Positions 17,706 to 28,012 of a stretch of DNA of 64,000 nucleotides are shown here, piece after piece. The DNA comes from CBDFKS01 sp965248905 (GTDB taxonomy: Bacteria; Chloroflexota; Dehalococcoidia; Lucifugimonadales; JAGWBF01), in NCBI GenBank assembly GCA_965248905.1, contig CBDFKS010000006.1, positions 310,001-374,000 of the forward strand. The letters run 5' to 3'. Position 1 is the stretch's first letter. The number at the start of each line of letters is the position of its first letter. Below the pieces are notes generated by a model that did not search any database, had not been told where the DNA came from, and saw only the letters and a program-made list of their open reading frames with translations. A program made the translations under genes and the position numbers.

Positions 17706-18161
17706 CCCTCACCCATACCCTCTCCCATGGGGAGAGGGCTAAATAATAAGTAAGTGATCATGGAAAAGATTGATACTCCCCACTATATTGTGGAGTTGGC
17801 GCGCAAGCTTCGGGGAAGGCAAACACCAGCCGAACAAATGCTATGGGCCTGTCTGAGGGATCGAAGCCTCGTCGGGGCAAAGTTTCGGCGTCAGCACCCC
17901 CTTGGGAGGTACGTGGCTGACTTTTATTGCCATAAAGCACGGTTAGTAATTGAACTTCAAGGCCGCGTTCATGACGATCACGAGCAGATACAATATGATG
18001 CCGTTAGGCAGGACGTAATCAAGTCGCAAACCATCACGATTCTAACGTTCAAGAATGAAGAGGTGATTCAAGATTTAGAAGGGGTCCTGGCCAAAATCAA
18101 GAAGGCTTTGGCTGCCGAATCGAACCCCCTTCTCCCGCTGGGAGAGGGTTAGGGGTGAGGG
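17706..18161 (+). mobile_element. Candidate nuclease cassette bounded by inverted palindromic ends
   Basis: A 456-bp unit contains only the DUF559 nuclease gene. The left end 17706-17738 reads CCCTCACCC-ATA-CCCTCTCCC-ATG-GGGAGAGGG in pieces. The right end 18127-18161 is its inverted counterpart, whose reverse complement begins CCCTCACCCCTAACCCTC. The right end supplies the last nine codons and the stop of the nuclease. The unit separates cupin copies 2 and 3. There is no transposase. Boundaries and mobility are inferred from symmetry only. Confidence 0.5.
17754..18152 (+). CDS. DUF559 / Vsr-like endonuclease-domain protein
   Basis: The 132-residue protein (from GTG 17754, or 130 from ATG 17760) matches the DUF559 group of PD-(D/E)xK-fold nucleases: ARKLRGRQTPAEQMLW, FRRQHPLGRYVADFY with Asp56, and VIELQGRVHDDHEQ with Glu67. 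The residue two after Glu67 is Gln69 where the family usually has Asp (ELDG), so activity may be altered. The C-terminus NPLLPLGEG is encoded by the flanking palindrome and is a low-content tail. DNA cleavage is inferred from family; many members are found next to such repeats. It is the only non-cupin gene within the array and is read in the same direction. Confidence 0.88.
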   Translation: MIMEKIDTPHYIVELARKLRGRQTPAEQMLWACLRDRSLVGAKFRRQHPLGRYVADFYCHKARLVIELQGRVHDDHEQIQYDAVRQDVIKSQTITILTFKNEEVIQDLEGVLAKIKKALAAESNPLLPLGEG

Positions 18162-18182
18162 ACAGCCTGGAAGAGGAACACA

Positions 18183-18521
18183 ATGATATATGTCAGAATT
18201 TACTCCGGAGAGGATGGCCAGTCCCACTTTGAAGTTCTGAGCCCTCCCACTGGACCTGTAGAGCAACCTCCCATGCAGCCAGCAAGTGGGATCACCTTTC
18301 GTCGCTTTGAACCCGGCGAGTTTATCGACTGGCATCCCGCGCCCAGGAGACAGTACGTCATCACTCTCTCTGGACAGGTAGAGATAGGAATTGGGGACGG
18401 CACAGTTCGACCGTTTGGTCCAGGCGATGTGCTGCTGGCGGAAGACCTTACGGGTAAAGGCCACACTTCAAGAGTCGTGGGGACTGAGACGCGCATTTCC
18501 GTCGCCATACCGCTGACCTGA
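18183..18521 (+). CDS. Small cupin protein, tandem copy 3
   Basis: A 112-residue diverged paralog of copies 1 and 2. It keeps RIYSGEDGQSHFE at the N-terminus, the DWHPAPRRQYVI strand and GPGDVLLAEDLTGKGHTS, and has a Pro-rich insert (PPTGPVEQPPMQP) near residues 21-33. It starts 21 bases after the nuclease cassette's right palindrome, with GGAAGAGGA as probable ribosome site. Function unknown. Confidence 0.87.
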   Translation: MIYVRIYSGEDGQSHFEVLSPPTGPVEQPPMQPASGITFRRFEPGEFIDWHPAPRRQYVITLSGQVEIGIGDGTVRPFGPGDVLLAEDLTGKGHTSRVVGTETRISVAIPLT

Positions 18522-18571
18522 CAGGCACGGAATTCGAGTGAATTACCAACTCCTAATGGAGACAGGATGCG

Positions 18572-18937
18572 ATGCCCTCTTTCGCGAGAATCTATACCGG
18601 AGATGACGGCCAGTCTCACATCGAAGACATGGCGCCGCCCTTTGATCCATCCGCGAACCCCGAAGGAGCGATGGACACCACAACGGTCGAAGGGGCCACT
18701 GGAATCCTATATCGCCGGTCTCCTCCGGGAAATTTTCAAGACTACCACACGGCGCCTCGCCGCCAATATACGATTACCCTTTCCGGGGAGATCGAAGTAG
18801 AGACCTAGGACGGTACTGTGCGAAGGTTCGGTCCAGGCTCGGTGATTCTGGCCGAAGACCTGACAGGCCGGGGCCACACCACAAAGGTGGTGAGCGCCGA
18901 ACCTCGTTACTTCGTCGTCGTGCATCTGGCGGACTGA
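18572..18937 (+). pseudogene. Small cupin, tandem copy 4, interrupted by in-frame TAG
   Basis: One frame from ATG 18572 to TGA 18937 spells a full cupin like copy 3, but TAG at 18806-18808 divides it. Before it: RIYTGDDGQSHIED, then DYHTAPRRQYTITLSGEIEVET. After it: DGTVRRFGPGSVILAEDLTG and GHTTKVVSAE. The TAG falls where the other copies have Gly in the GDGT turn. The truncated 78-residue product lacks motif 2. Point nonsense mutation or sequence error is the simplest reading; TAG serves as an ordinary stop elsewhere in the window. Confidence 0.82.
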
Positions 18938-19002
18938 ATTCGCTGTACCCCAAGGCCTCCCGCACAATGGCACCTCACTTACGTGCGCCCATTTGCGCCT
19001 CG

Positions 19003-19032
19003 TTGACTCTGGCGCGACGCTCAGACTAAAAT
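19003..19032 (+). promoter_or_regulatory. Sigma70-type promoter for valS
   Basis: TTGACT (19003-19008) and TAAAAT (19027-19032) are 18 bases apart. Transcription would start near 19039, about 32 bases before the valS ATG, with TAAGGAC as ribosome site. This shows valS is transcribed independently of the cupin array. No T-box-like leader is present. Confidence 0.6.
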
Positions 19033-19070
19033 AAGCCCAGCTACAGATAGAACCGCTAAGGACGCATAAT

Positions 19071-21803
19071 ATGGCCCTAGAAGTTATGGATGAGATGCCC
19101 AAGGCGTACAACGCCGCAGCCGTGGAAGGCCGGATATACGATTTCTGGATGGACAAAGGGTATTTCACTCCTCCCGCAAAATCGGACAGACGTCCTTTCG
19201 TAGTCATCATGCCGCCGCCCAACGTGACGGGAGAGCTCCACCTGGGACATGCCCTCACCGCCTCAGTCGAAGATGTGTTGTGCCGCTGGCACCGGATGTT
19301 GGGTGATGCAACCCTGTGGCTCCCTGGCAAAGACCACGCGGGAATCGCTACCCAGTGGGTCGTGGAGCAGCAGCTGGCTAGAGAGGGTACCAGCCGCCAG
19401 GAGCTAGGACGCGAAAAGTTCCTTGAGCGCGTGTGGGAATGGGTGGGGCAGTATGGGAACCGAATCGACGAGCAGCACAAGCGTCTTGGTGCTTCCTGTG
19501 ACTGGTCTCGCCTACGCTTTACTCTAGACCCCGGTCCCAGTAAGGCGGTGCGTACCACCTTTGTGAACCTGTACAACAAAGGTCTGATCTATAGAGGGGA
19601 GCGCATCATAAACTGGTGTCCACGTTGCTCCACAGCCCTGTCTGACCTGGAGGTTGAGCGAGAAGACACGGACGGCGGGTTGTACTATATACGCTACCCT
19701 CTCGCTGATGGAGATGGACATATAACTGTTGCCACTACCCGGCCGGAGACCATGCTGGGGGACACGGGCGTGGCCGTTGCCCCTGGTGATGGCCGGTATG
19801 CTGAGTTGGTGGGTCGCAAGGCGGTGCTGCCTATTGTGGGCCGGGTAATCCCCATAGTCGAAGATTCTGCCATCGATCCCGAGTTTGGTACCGGGGCATT
19901 AAAGGTCACGCCCGGACATGATCCCGTGGACTTCGAGATCGGACAGAGACACGATCTGGCAGTGGTCACAGTCATCGGCCAGGACGGTAAAATGACCTCC
20001 GAATCTGGGCAATACCAAGGCAAGGAACGCTTTCAGTGCCGTGAAGCCGTGGTTAAGCAACTTGAAGCTGAGGGACTGCTGGAAAAAAGCGAGCCATATC
20101 GCCACGCGGTGGGCCACTGCCAGCGTTGCAAGTCCGTGGTGGAACCCCTAGTCAGCACCCAGTGGTTTATGAATGTGGGTAATCACGACGATCCCGACTC
20201 TATAGCCGGTCGTGCCTATAGCGTCGTGGTCGATAAGCAGATCCGCATCGTACCTGAGCGGTTTACCCGGGTGTACCTCAACTGGCTGGAGAACATTAGG
20301 GACTGGTGTATCAGCCGTCAGCTCTGGTGGGGCCACAGAATTCCTGTGTGGTACTGCCAGGATTGCGATGAACAAACTGTACAAGTCGAAGACCCGACGG
20401 AGTGCGCACACTGCCAGTCTTCAAAAATCCTGCAAGACCCGGACGTACTGGATACATGGTTCAGCTCCGGGCTCTGGCCCCACTCAACCCTGGGATGGCC
20501 TGCTGACGATACGGACATGGAACGTTTCTATCCCAGGCCGGGGCACGAATCAGCCGTCGATGGGTACGATTCCTTCGTTATGGAGACAGGTTACGACATT
20601 CTGTTCTTCTGGGTGGCCCGGATGATCATGATGGGTCTGGCCAATACGGACAGAGCGCCTTTCCACACTGTATTCCTCCACGGCCTTATTCGGGACACCG
20701 AGGGCGTGAAGATGAGCAAGACCAAGGGAAACGTCCTTGATCCCCTTCAGCTCATCGAACAGTATGGCACCGATGCCCTTCGGTTTGCCCTAACCACTGG
20801 CACGGCACCGGGCAATGACATGCGCCTGGGAGAGTCCAAACTGGAGTCCAGCCGCAACTTTGCCAACAAGCTTTGGAACTCTGCCCGGTTCGTGATGAGC
20901 GGGCTGGAGGGTGCCGATGCCTCATCATTGGCGGGCTGGTATGAGCTGCCTAGCCCCACGAATCGCCAGGACCGGTGGATCCTTCACCGCTTGCATCTGG
21001 TGATTGACACAGTCAGCGGCTACCTTAAGGATTACGAGCTTGGAGAGGCACAGCGCGCTATTTACGAGTTCCTGTGGGGAGATTTCTGTGATTGGTATAT
21101 AGAGATGGCCAAGCTGCGGCTGAGAGGTGGAGATCGGGAGCCGTTGCGAGTGCTGGCGCATGTTTTGGAGCGGACTCTGCGTCTTCTTCACCCCTTCATG
21201 CCATTCGTCACCGAGGAGATATGGCAGAACCTCCTGAGGCGGCTCCCCAAAGAGAGCAGCTTACCAGAGTCGATCATGGTCGCGTCCTATCCTGAGTTCG
21301 AGCCGAGCCGTCTCGATCCCCAAGCTGAGGACGAGATGAGTTCCCTTATCCAGATGATCCGTGCCATCAGAAACGCCCGCGCTCAGCTCCGTATCTCTTC
21401 GGGCCAGCACCTGGAGGCCATGGTGGATGCCAATGGACTGAAAAGCATCGTGGAAGAGGAGTCTCAGTCCATCTCTGCGTTAGCACGAGTGAACCCTTTG
21501 AAAATTCTTGATGACTCCGGGGACCGGCTGCCTCCTGGCCAGGCAATTACCCTGGTGGTAGACCCCATGGTAGTGATGCTTCCCTTAGGTGGCGTCGTTG
21601 ACATCTCTGCTGAGCGAGAGCGGCTGGGTAAGGAGCTTGAGGAGTGCGCCGCAAATCTGGGTCGCGTACAGGATCTCCTGTCAAATCCAGGCTTTGCATC
21701 CAGAGCTCCCGAAGAGGTGGTGGAGCGGGAGCAGGAGCGGCTTCAGTCTCTCCAGGAACGGCAAGAGCGCCTGGAGGAGATACTGGCGCAACTGGCTACG
21801 TGA
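19071..21803 (+). CDS. valS: Valyl-tRNA synthetase
   Basis: The 910-residue enzyme attaches valine to tRNA-Val in the cytoplasm. Class I signatures are present: PPPNVTGELHLGHA (HIGH motif, near 48-61) and GVKMSKTKGN (KMSKS, near 545). The editing domain (TTRPETMLGDTGVAV) and a zinc-like CxxC pattern (WYCQDCDEQT, CAHC) lie between. The C-terminal coiled-coil arm typical of ValRS is seen in the last 65 residues (ISAERERLGKELEECAANL). Length matches the family. It is convergent with the hypothetical gene at 21887. Confidence 0.98.
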   Translation: MALEVMDEMPKAYNAAAVEGRIYDFWMDKGYFTPPAKSDRRPFVVIMPPPNVTGELHLGHALTASVEDVLCRWHRMLGDATLWLPGKDHAGIATQWVVEQQLAREGTSRQELGREKFLERVWEWVGQYGNRIDEQHKRLGASCDWSRLRFTLDPGPSKAVRTTFVNLYNKGLIYRGERIINWCPRCSTALSDLEVEREDTDGGLYYIRYPLADGDGHITVATTRPETMLGDTGVAVAPGDGRYAELVGRKAVLPIVGRVIPIVEDSAIDPEFGTGALKVTPGHDPVDFEIGQRHDLAVVTVIGQDGKMTSESGQYQGKERFQCREAVVKQLEAEGLLEKSEPYRHAVGHCQRCKSVVEPLVSTQWFMNVGNHDDPDSIAGRAYSVVVDKQIRIVPERFTRVYLNWLENIRDWCISRQLWWGHRIPVWYCQDCDEQTVQVEDPTECAHCQSSKILQDPDVLDTWFSSGLWPHSTLGWPADDTDMERFYPRPGHESAVDGYDSFVMETGYDILFFWVARMIMMGLANTDRAPFHTVFLHGLIRDTEGVKMSKTKGNVLDPLQLIEQYGTDALRFALTTGTAPGNDMRLGESKLESSRNFANKLWNSARFVMSGLEGADASSLAGWYELPSPTNRQDRWILHRLHLVIDTVSGYLKDYELGEAQRAIYEFLWGDFCDWYIEMAKLRLRGGDREPLRVLAHVLERTLRLLHPFMPFVTEEIWQNLLRRLPKESSLPESIMVASYPEFEPSRLDPQAEDEMSSLIQMIRAIRNARAQLRISSGQHLEAMVDANGLKSIVEEESQSISALARVNPLKILDDSGDRLPPGQAITLVVDPMVVMLPLGGVVDISAERERLGKELEECAANLGRVQDLLSNPGFASRAPEEVVEREQERLQSLQERQERLEEILAQLAT

Positions 21804-21886
21804 TGGAGTCCTAGTCTACCAAGGACCATTGTGGCTCAAAGTCGAGTGGAGTCGGTCAATCCGCAATCTGGAAGCCGACGGGCCCT

Positions 21887-22657
21887 TTAGCTACCGATAA
21901 ACGGGTCGGGGGCTCGTAGGCTGTTAAGTTTGTTGATGCCCTTGCGGGTGTCGCTGGCAACTCTGGCTGGGTCCCATATCTTGAGTCGTCTCTTGAACAA
22001 CCAGTAGCTGAACTCTTTCATCTCGGTGAGGCTATGGGAAGCTCTTGGAGGGATTCCTTTTTCTTTGAGGAACTGTTTCATAAGGCTCATGCGGGTGTCT
22101 TCGTACAGCCGGACATAGGCCTGCTCTACCAGGTCTTCACTGTCGGGGAAGCTTCTGGCCCGGTGCTGCTTTCGCACCTCTTCTTCGACGGCCAGCTGAA
22201 GGGCCTCTTCTACTACTACTCCGTACCAATAGTTTAGATAGGCCCGATGTTTGTTAAAGCCTATGAGCTCCTGAAAGTCCTTGGGTGTAATCGTCTCAGG
22301 TAGTTTGCCACTGAACAGCAGCTCCTCTTTCTGTTCCAATGGGACTAGACCATCCACTGCACCACAAAGACGCTCCGCCAGGAGTAGCCAGTCAAACGCC
22401 TCTCCTTGGACGACGTATTGATAGTGACGCTCGTCGTGCTCTTCCTCTGGAATGGTCCACATGCCGACGGCTTCGAGAAGGGCCAGATGCCAGTCCTTGC
22501 CGGACCGCACCGCCTCTCGCAAATGGTGAATGGCCTCGGGCTCCTGCGACGTTAAGTCCTGGCCGCCCTCGGTGGCATTCCACTGCCAGCCATCCGTTCC
22601 CGCGGTTTCACCGTTGGTCATATCAGCGGTTTCCCCTGTGTCAGCTCCGTTTGGCAA
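21887..22657 (-). CDS. Conserved-looking hypothetical protein, unknown function
   Basis: The 256-residue acidic, soluble protein has no signal peptide or membrane segment and I do not recognise a family. Residues 1-40 are low complexity (ETADMTNGETAGTDG). The body is helical, rich in Trp/Tyr, with segments such as HHLREAVRSGKDWHLALLEAVG and FDWLLLAERLCGAVDGL. The C-terminal half (SEDLVEQAYVRLYEDTR, WLFKRRLKIWDP) is basic. It overlaps the end of polX by 17 bases in the same direction, so translation is probably coupled to polX; that is the only clue to function. Confidence 0.75.
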   Translation of the reverse strand: MPNGADTGETADMTNGETAGTDGWQWNATEGGQDLTSQEPEAIHHLREAVRSGKDWHLALLEAVGMWTIPEEEHDERHYQYVVQGEAFDWLLLAERLCGAVDGLVPLEQKEELLFSGKLPETITPKDFQELIGFNKHRAYLNYWYGVVVEEALQLAVEEEVRKQHRARSFPDSEDLVEQAYVRLYEDTRMSLMKQFLKEKGIPPRASHSLTEMKEFSYWLFKRRLKIWDPARVASDTRKGINKLNSLRAPDPFIGS

Positions 22658-24404
22658 AGACGTTCATCCGCTGGGATTTTGGAGTGTTTATAAAAGCCAG
22701 GAATCTATCGACGGGAAAGGTATTCACTATGTTCTCGGCCTGACACCAGCCTCTGCGGGCTACTGCAATGCCAAAACGCATGTTGCCCAGATTGGTATGA
22801 GAGTGAGAGTCGGTGCTAATAATTAAGGGGACACCCTTCTCTCGAGCCCTGAGTACGTGGGTATCCTTCAGGTCAAGGCGCTCGGGCGCACCGTTTATCT
22901 CCAGTGCGGTCCCTGTTTCTATGGCGGCTTCGAATAACGCCTCCATGTCCACGGCGACGGGATCGCGGCTTCCCAACAAGCGGCAGGTGGGATGGCCGAT
23001 GACTGTGACGTATGGATTATGCATGGCCTGAATAATTCTTTGAGTCATCTTGGCTGACTCCTGCCCCATTGAGGAGTGCACGGACCCAACCACTATGTCC
23101 AGCTTCTCAAGAATCTCATCGGGATAGTCCAGGGAACCGTCAGCCCGAATATCGACTTCTGAGCCACAGAGGACCTTTATTGGATAACGGCCTTCCAGGG
23201 AGCGCAGAATTTGAATCTGCTGAAGCAGCCGCTCCTCTGAAAGTCCGTTGGCGATTGCTCGCCCCGCCGAATGGTCGGTTAACGCGACGTACTGATATCC
23301 GTGATTGGCAGCCGCCTCAACCATCCGCTCCAGTGGGTCGTGGCCATCGCTCCAATCGCTGTGGACGTGGAGGTCGCCTTTGATGTCAGAGACCTGCACT
23401 AGCTCCGGCAAGGCATTCTGCTCAGCCAACTCGAGTTCCCAGAGACCCTCCCTCAACTCTGGAGGTATTAAGGGAAGGCCCAAGCGTTGATAGAAGGCCC
23501 TTTCGTCAGCATACTCTTCAAGGTTGCCGGTATCCAGGGTGGTAATGCCATACTCGTTTAGGGAGAGACCCCTTTGGTTGGCATAGTCGCGGAGACGGAT
23601 GTTGTGCTGCTGGCTACCGGTAAAGTACTGGAGCATCGCTCCATATGAGCCCTCTTCAACAGTGCGCACGTCTATCTGCAGGCCCGGCTCCACAACGACG
23701 CTAGACTTTTTGGTCCCGTGGCCCAGCACCTCATACACCATGGGCAACTGAGCTAAGGTGTCCATCACTTGAGATGGGTCATGGGTTGTCGCAATGATAT
23801 CTACGTCGCCTATGGTCTCTTTCCAGCGGCGTAGGCTGCCCACCGGGCTGATATTTGTTAAACTGGGGCACTGCTCTTTGAGAGTCGAGATGACTTGCTC
23901 GGCGACCAGCATTGCCTGGCCTATGGGCACTCTAGTGTCCTTAGGCCGGTACGAGCGAATGTGGCGCAGAATGTTCTGGACAGTCTTCTTTCCCATGCGG
24001 GGTAGGCTTGCCAGACGGCCTTCCTCAATTGCCTTTTCCACTTCTTCGATTGTAGTTGCACCAGATTCTTTGGCGATAAGCATGGCAGTCTTGGGCCCAA
24101 TGCCGGGAACGTTCATCAACGTGAGAGCACCCTCCGGGATCTCGCCTTTAATCCGTTCGTAAGTGCCTACCTTTCCGGTGGTAATCAGCTCCTGAATCTT
24201 CTTGCTGATAGCGTCCCCAATGCCTGGGATGCTTTTCAAATCCACGTCATCTTTAACGGCCTTCTCCAGGGGTAAAGGAAGCTGCTCTATAGTCTGGGCG
24301 GCTCGCTGGTAGGCGCGAATCTTGAATACGGTGTCGCCCTTCATTTCCAGAAGGACGGCCAGATTCTCGAAAAACTCGGCTATTTGGGCATTGGTAGTAG
24401 ACAT
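22641..24404 (-). CDS. polX: Family X DNA polymerase with PHP 3'-5' exonuclease domain
   Basis: The 587-residue protein follows the bacterial PolX plan. There are helix-hairpin-helix DNA-binding motifs (IPGIGDAISKK, VPGIGPKTAMLI, LPRMGKKTVQN) in residues 50-150. A nucleotidyltransferase core has the metal Asp pair in GSLRRWKETIGDVDII and IDVRTV. The C-terminal PHP domain has DLHVHSDWSDG, TDHS, CGSEVDI, GSVHSS, GHPTCR and STDSH. It fills short gaps in base-excision repair and its PHP domain removes 3' nucleotides and lesions. The ATG at 24404 begins the usual N-terminus (AQIAEFFENLA). Co-directional with the PIN/HTH pair upstream but only 12 bases from it. Confidence 0.96.
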   Translation of the reverse strand: MSTTNAQIAEFFENLAVLLEMKGDTVFKIRAYQRAAQTIEQLPLPLEKAVKDDVDLKSIPGIGDAISKKIQELITTGKVGTYERIKGEIPEGALTLMNVPGIGPKTAMLIAKESGATTIEEVEKAIEEGRLASLPRMGKKTVQNILRHIRSYRPKDTRVPIGQAMLVAEQVISTLKEQCPSLTNISPVGSLRRWKETIGDVDIIATTHDPSQVMDTLAQLPMVYEVLGHGTKKSSVVVEPGLQIDVRTVEEGSYGAMLQYFTGSQQHNIRLRDYANQRGLSLNEYGITTLDTGNLEEYADERAFYQRLGLPLIPPELREGLWELELAEQNALPELVQVSDIKGDLHVHSDWSDGHDPLERMVEAAANHGYQYVALTDHSAGRAIANGLSEERLLQQIQILRSLEGRYPIKVLCGSEVDIRADGSLDYPDEILEKLDIVVGSVHSSMGQESAKMTQRIIQAMHNPYVTVIGHPTCRLLGSRDPVAVDMEALFEAAIETGTALEINGAPERLDLKDTHVLRAREKGVPLIISTDSHSHTNLGNMRFGIAVARRGWCQAENIVNTFPVDRFLAFINTPKSQRMNVFAKRS

Positions 24405-24416
24405 GGTGAAAGTGCC

Positions 24417-24815
24417 CTACTCGTACACGAGATATTTGGCCCGGTTTCCGAACACCCTTTCAGATTTTTTGTCTGCGGTAAGAATGGTCTCTCCACTCTT
24501 TTTAGCGGATGCGGCTATCAGCGCATCGCCGAAATGGGCTTTTATCTCTTCTGTACCTTTGCCTTTGAGCAAGTTGCCCGCAAGTCTAGCAGAGTCACTT
24601 GTCAGGCAAACTACATCTAATTTTGAAATGAGAGCCGCTGCATCTAATTCTTCTTTCCTGTTTCGAACTCCTGTCCATATTTCTGCTTCAGTTATTACGG
24701 AACAACATCCCGATTCCGAACCGTCAAGAACAGCCTCGACGTAGGAAATGGCCCTCTGGTTTGTACGGTTAAGATAATGTATGAGAGCAGTTGTATCGAA
24801 GAGGAATCTGGTCAT
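24417..24815 (-). CDS. PIN-domain ribonuclease, VapC-like toxin
   Basis: The 132-residue protein has the acidic tetrad of PIN nucleases: Asp7 (FLFDTTAL), Glu43/Glu45 (ITEAEIW), Asp97 (FGDALIAASA) and Asp115 (TADKK). VapC-type members cleave tRNA or rRNA and are held inactive by a co-encoded antitoxin. Its ATG overlaps the upstream gene's stop by four bases (ATGA-type), the typical arrangement of a toxin-antitoxin pair. The partner is unusual, having a LuxR-type HTH rather than AbrB, RHH or Phd. Confidence 0.92.
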   Translation of the reverse strand: MTRFLFDTTALIHYLNRTNQRAISYVEAVLDGSESGCCSVITEAEIWTGVRNRKEELDAAALISKLDVVCLTSDSARLAGNLLKGKGTEEIKAHFGDALIAASAKKSGETILTADKKSERVFGNRAKYLVYE

Positions 24816-25294
24816 TCCTCAGGAATTCCTTTGAACAGACTTTTTCGTAAGTCCCTGACCCACTCGACTGAATCTTTAATATAAGGGTGATCTGCCCACA
24901 TACCCTTCGCGTCTCGCGCGAGTTCATCTCTTTCATCCTCGGTTAGAGCTGAGAGGTCAATCGGAGTCCCTTCAGGCTGCTCCAGAATTGCCTTGACTCT
25001 CGGCGAGTCCCAGACCCATGAAGCTGCTCTTCCGGCCTGTGGCGAAGTCTGACCATTGGTTTCTCGGATATCGAGTCGTAGTGGGTTTGTCAGCAGATTA
25101 AATTCATTAACAAGTCGCACTGCTTGAGTAGCTGACGATACCTGCAGTTTTTTATATATACGACTGCGTGAAACTTTTAGTGTGCTCTGGGAGACATCCA
25201 GTTTGGACGCGATTTCTTTGATAGACAGCCCTTTAACCATTTCCCGAAGAATGCCCAACTCCCGATCAGTGAGGTGGAAGTTCGAGGATTTCAT
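24812..25294 (-). CDS. LuxR-type HTH protein, probable antitoxin partner of PIN toxin
   Basis: The 160-residue protein begins with a GerE/LuxR-type DNA-binding domain (residues 8-62: LTDRELGILREMVKGLS, IKEIASKLDVSQSTLKVSRS, IYKKLQV). A linker follows, then a C-terminal segment (EQPEGTPIDLSAL to DSVEWVRDLRKSLF) that looks like a short toxin-binding tail. It has no receiver or sensor domain. The start ATG at 25294 is chosen because the HTH begins right after; the frame is open to 25378 but the extra part overlaps secA's 3' end. It overlaps the PIN gene by 4 bases. By analogy it represses its own operon and neutralises the toxin; that role is inferred from layout. Confidence 0.8.
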   Translation of the reverse strand: MKSSNFHLTDRELGILREMVKGLSIKEIASKLDVSQSTLKVSRSRIYKKLQVSSATQAVRLVNEFNLLTNPLRLDIRETNGQTSPQAGRAASWVWDSPRVKAILEQPEGTPIDLSALTEDERDELARDAKGMWADHPYIKDSVEWVRDLRKSLFKGIPEE

Positions 25295-25323
25295 TTCACT
25301 GCGGGTTCCGCTCCTAGAACTCC

Positions 25324-27945
<2,622 letters not shown>

Positions 27946-28012
27946 GGAATTATTCCGCCTTTAAGACATTGACAGTTTCCAATATGTTTCGCTCTAATTA
28001 ATTTCGGACGGC

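Noticed and set aside
18806..18808. TAG as pyrrolysine codon in cupin 4
   Set aside because: TAG is an ordinary stop elsewhere here, the site is Gly in paralogs, and nothing suggests a pyrrolysine system.
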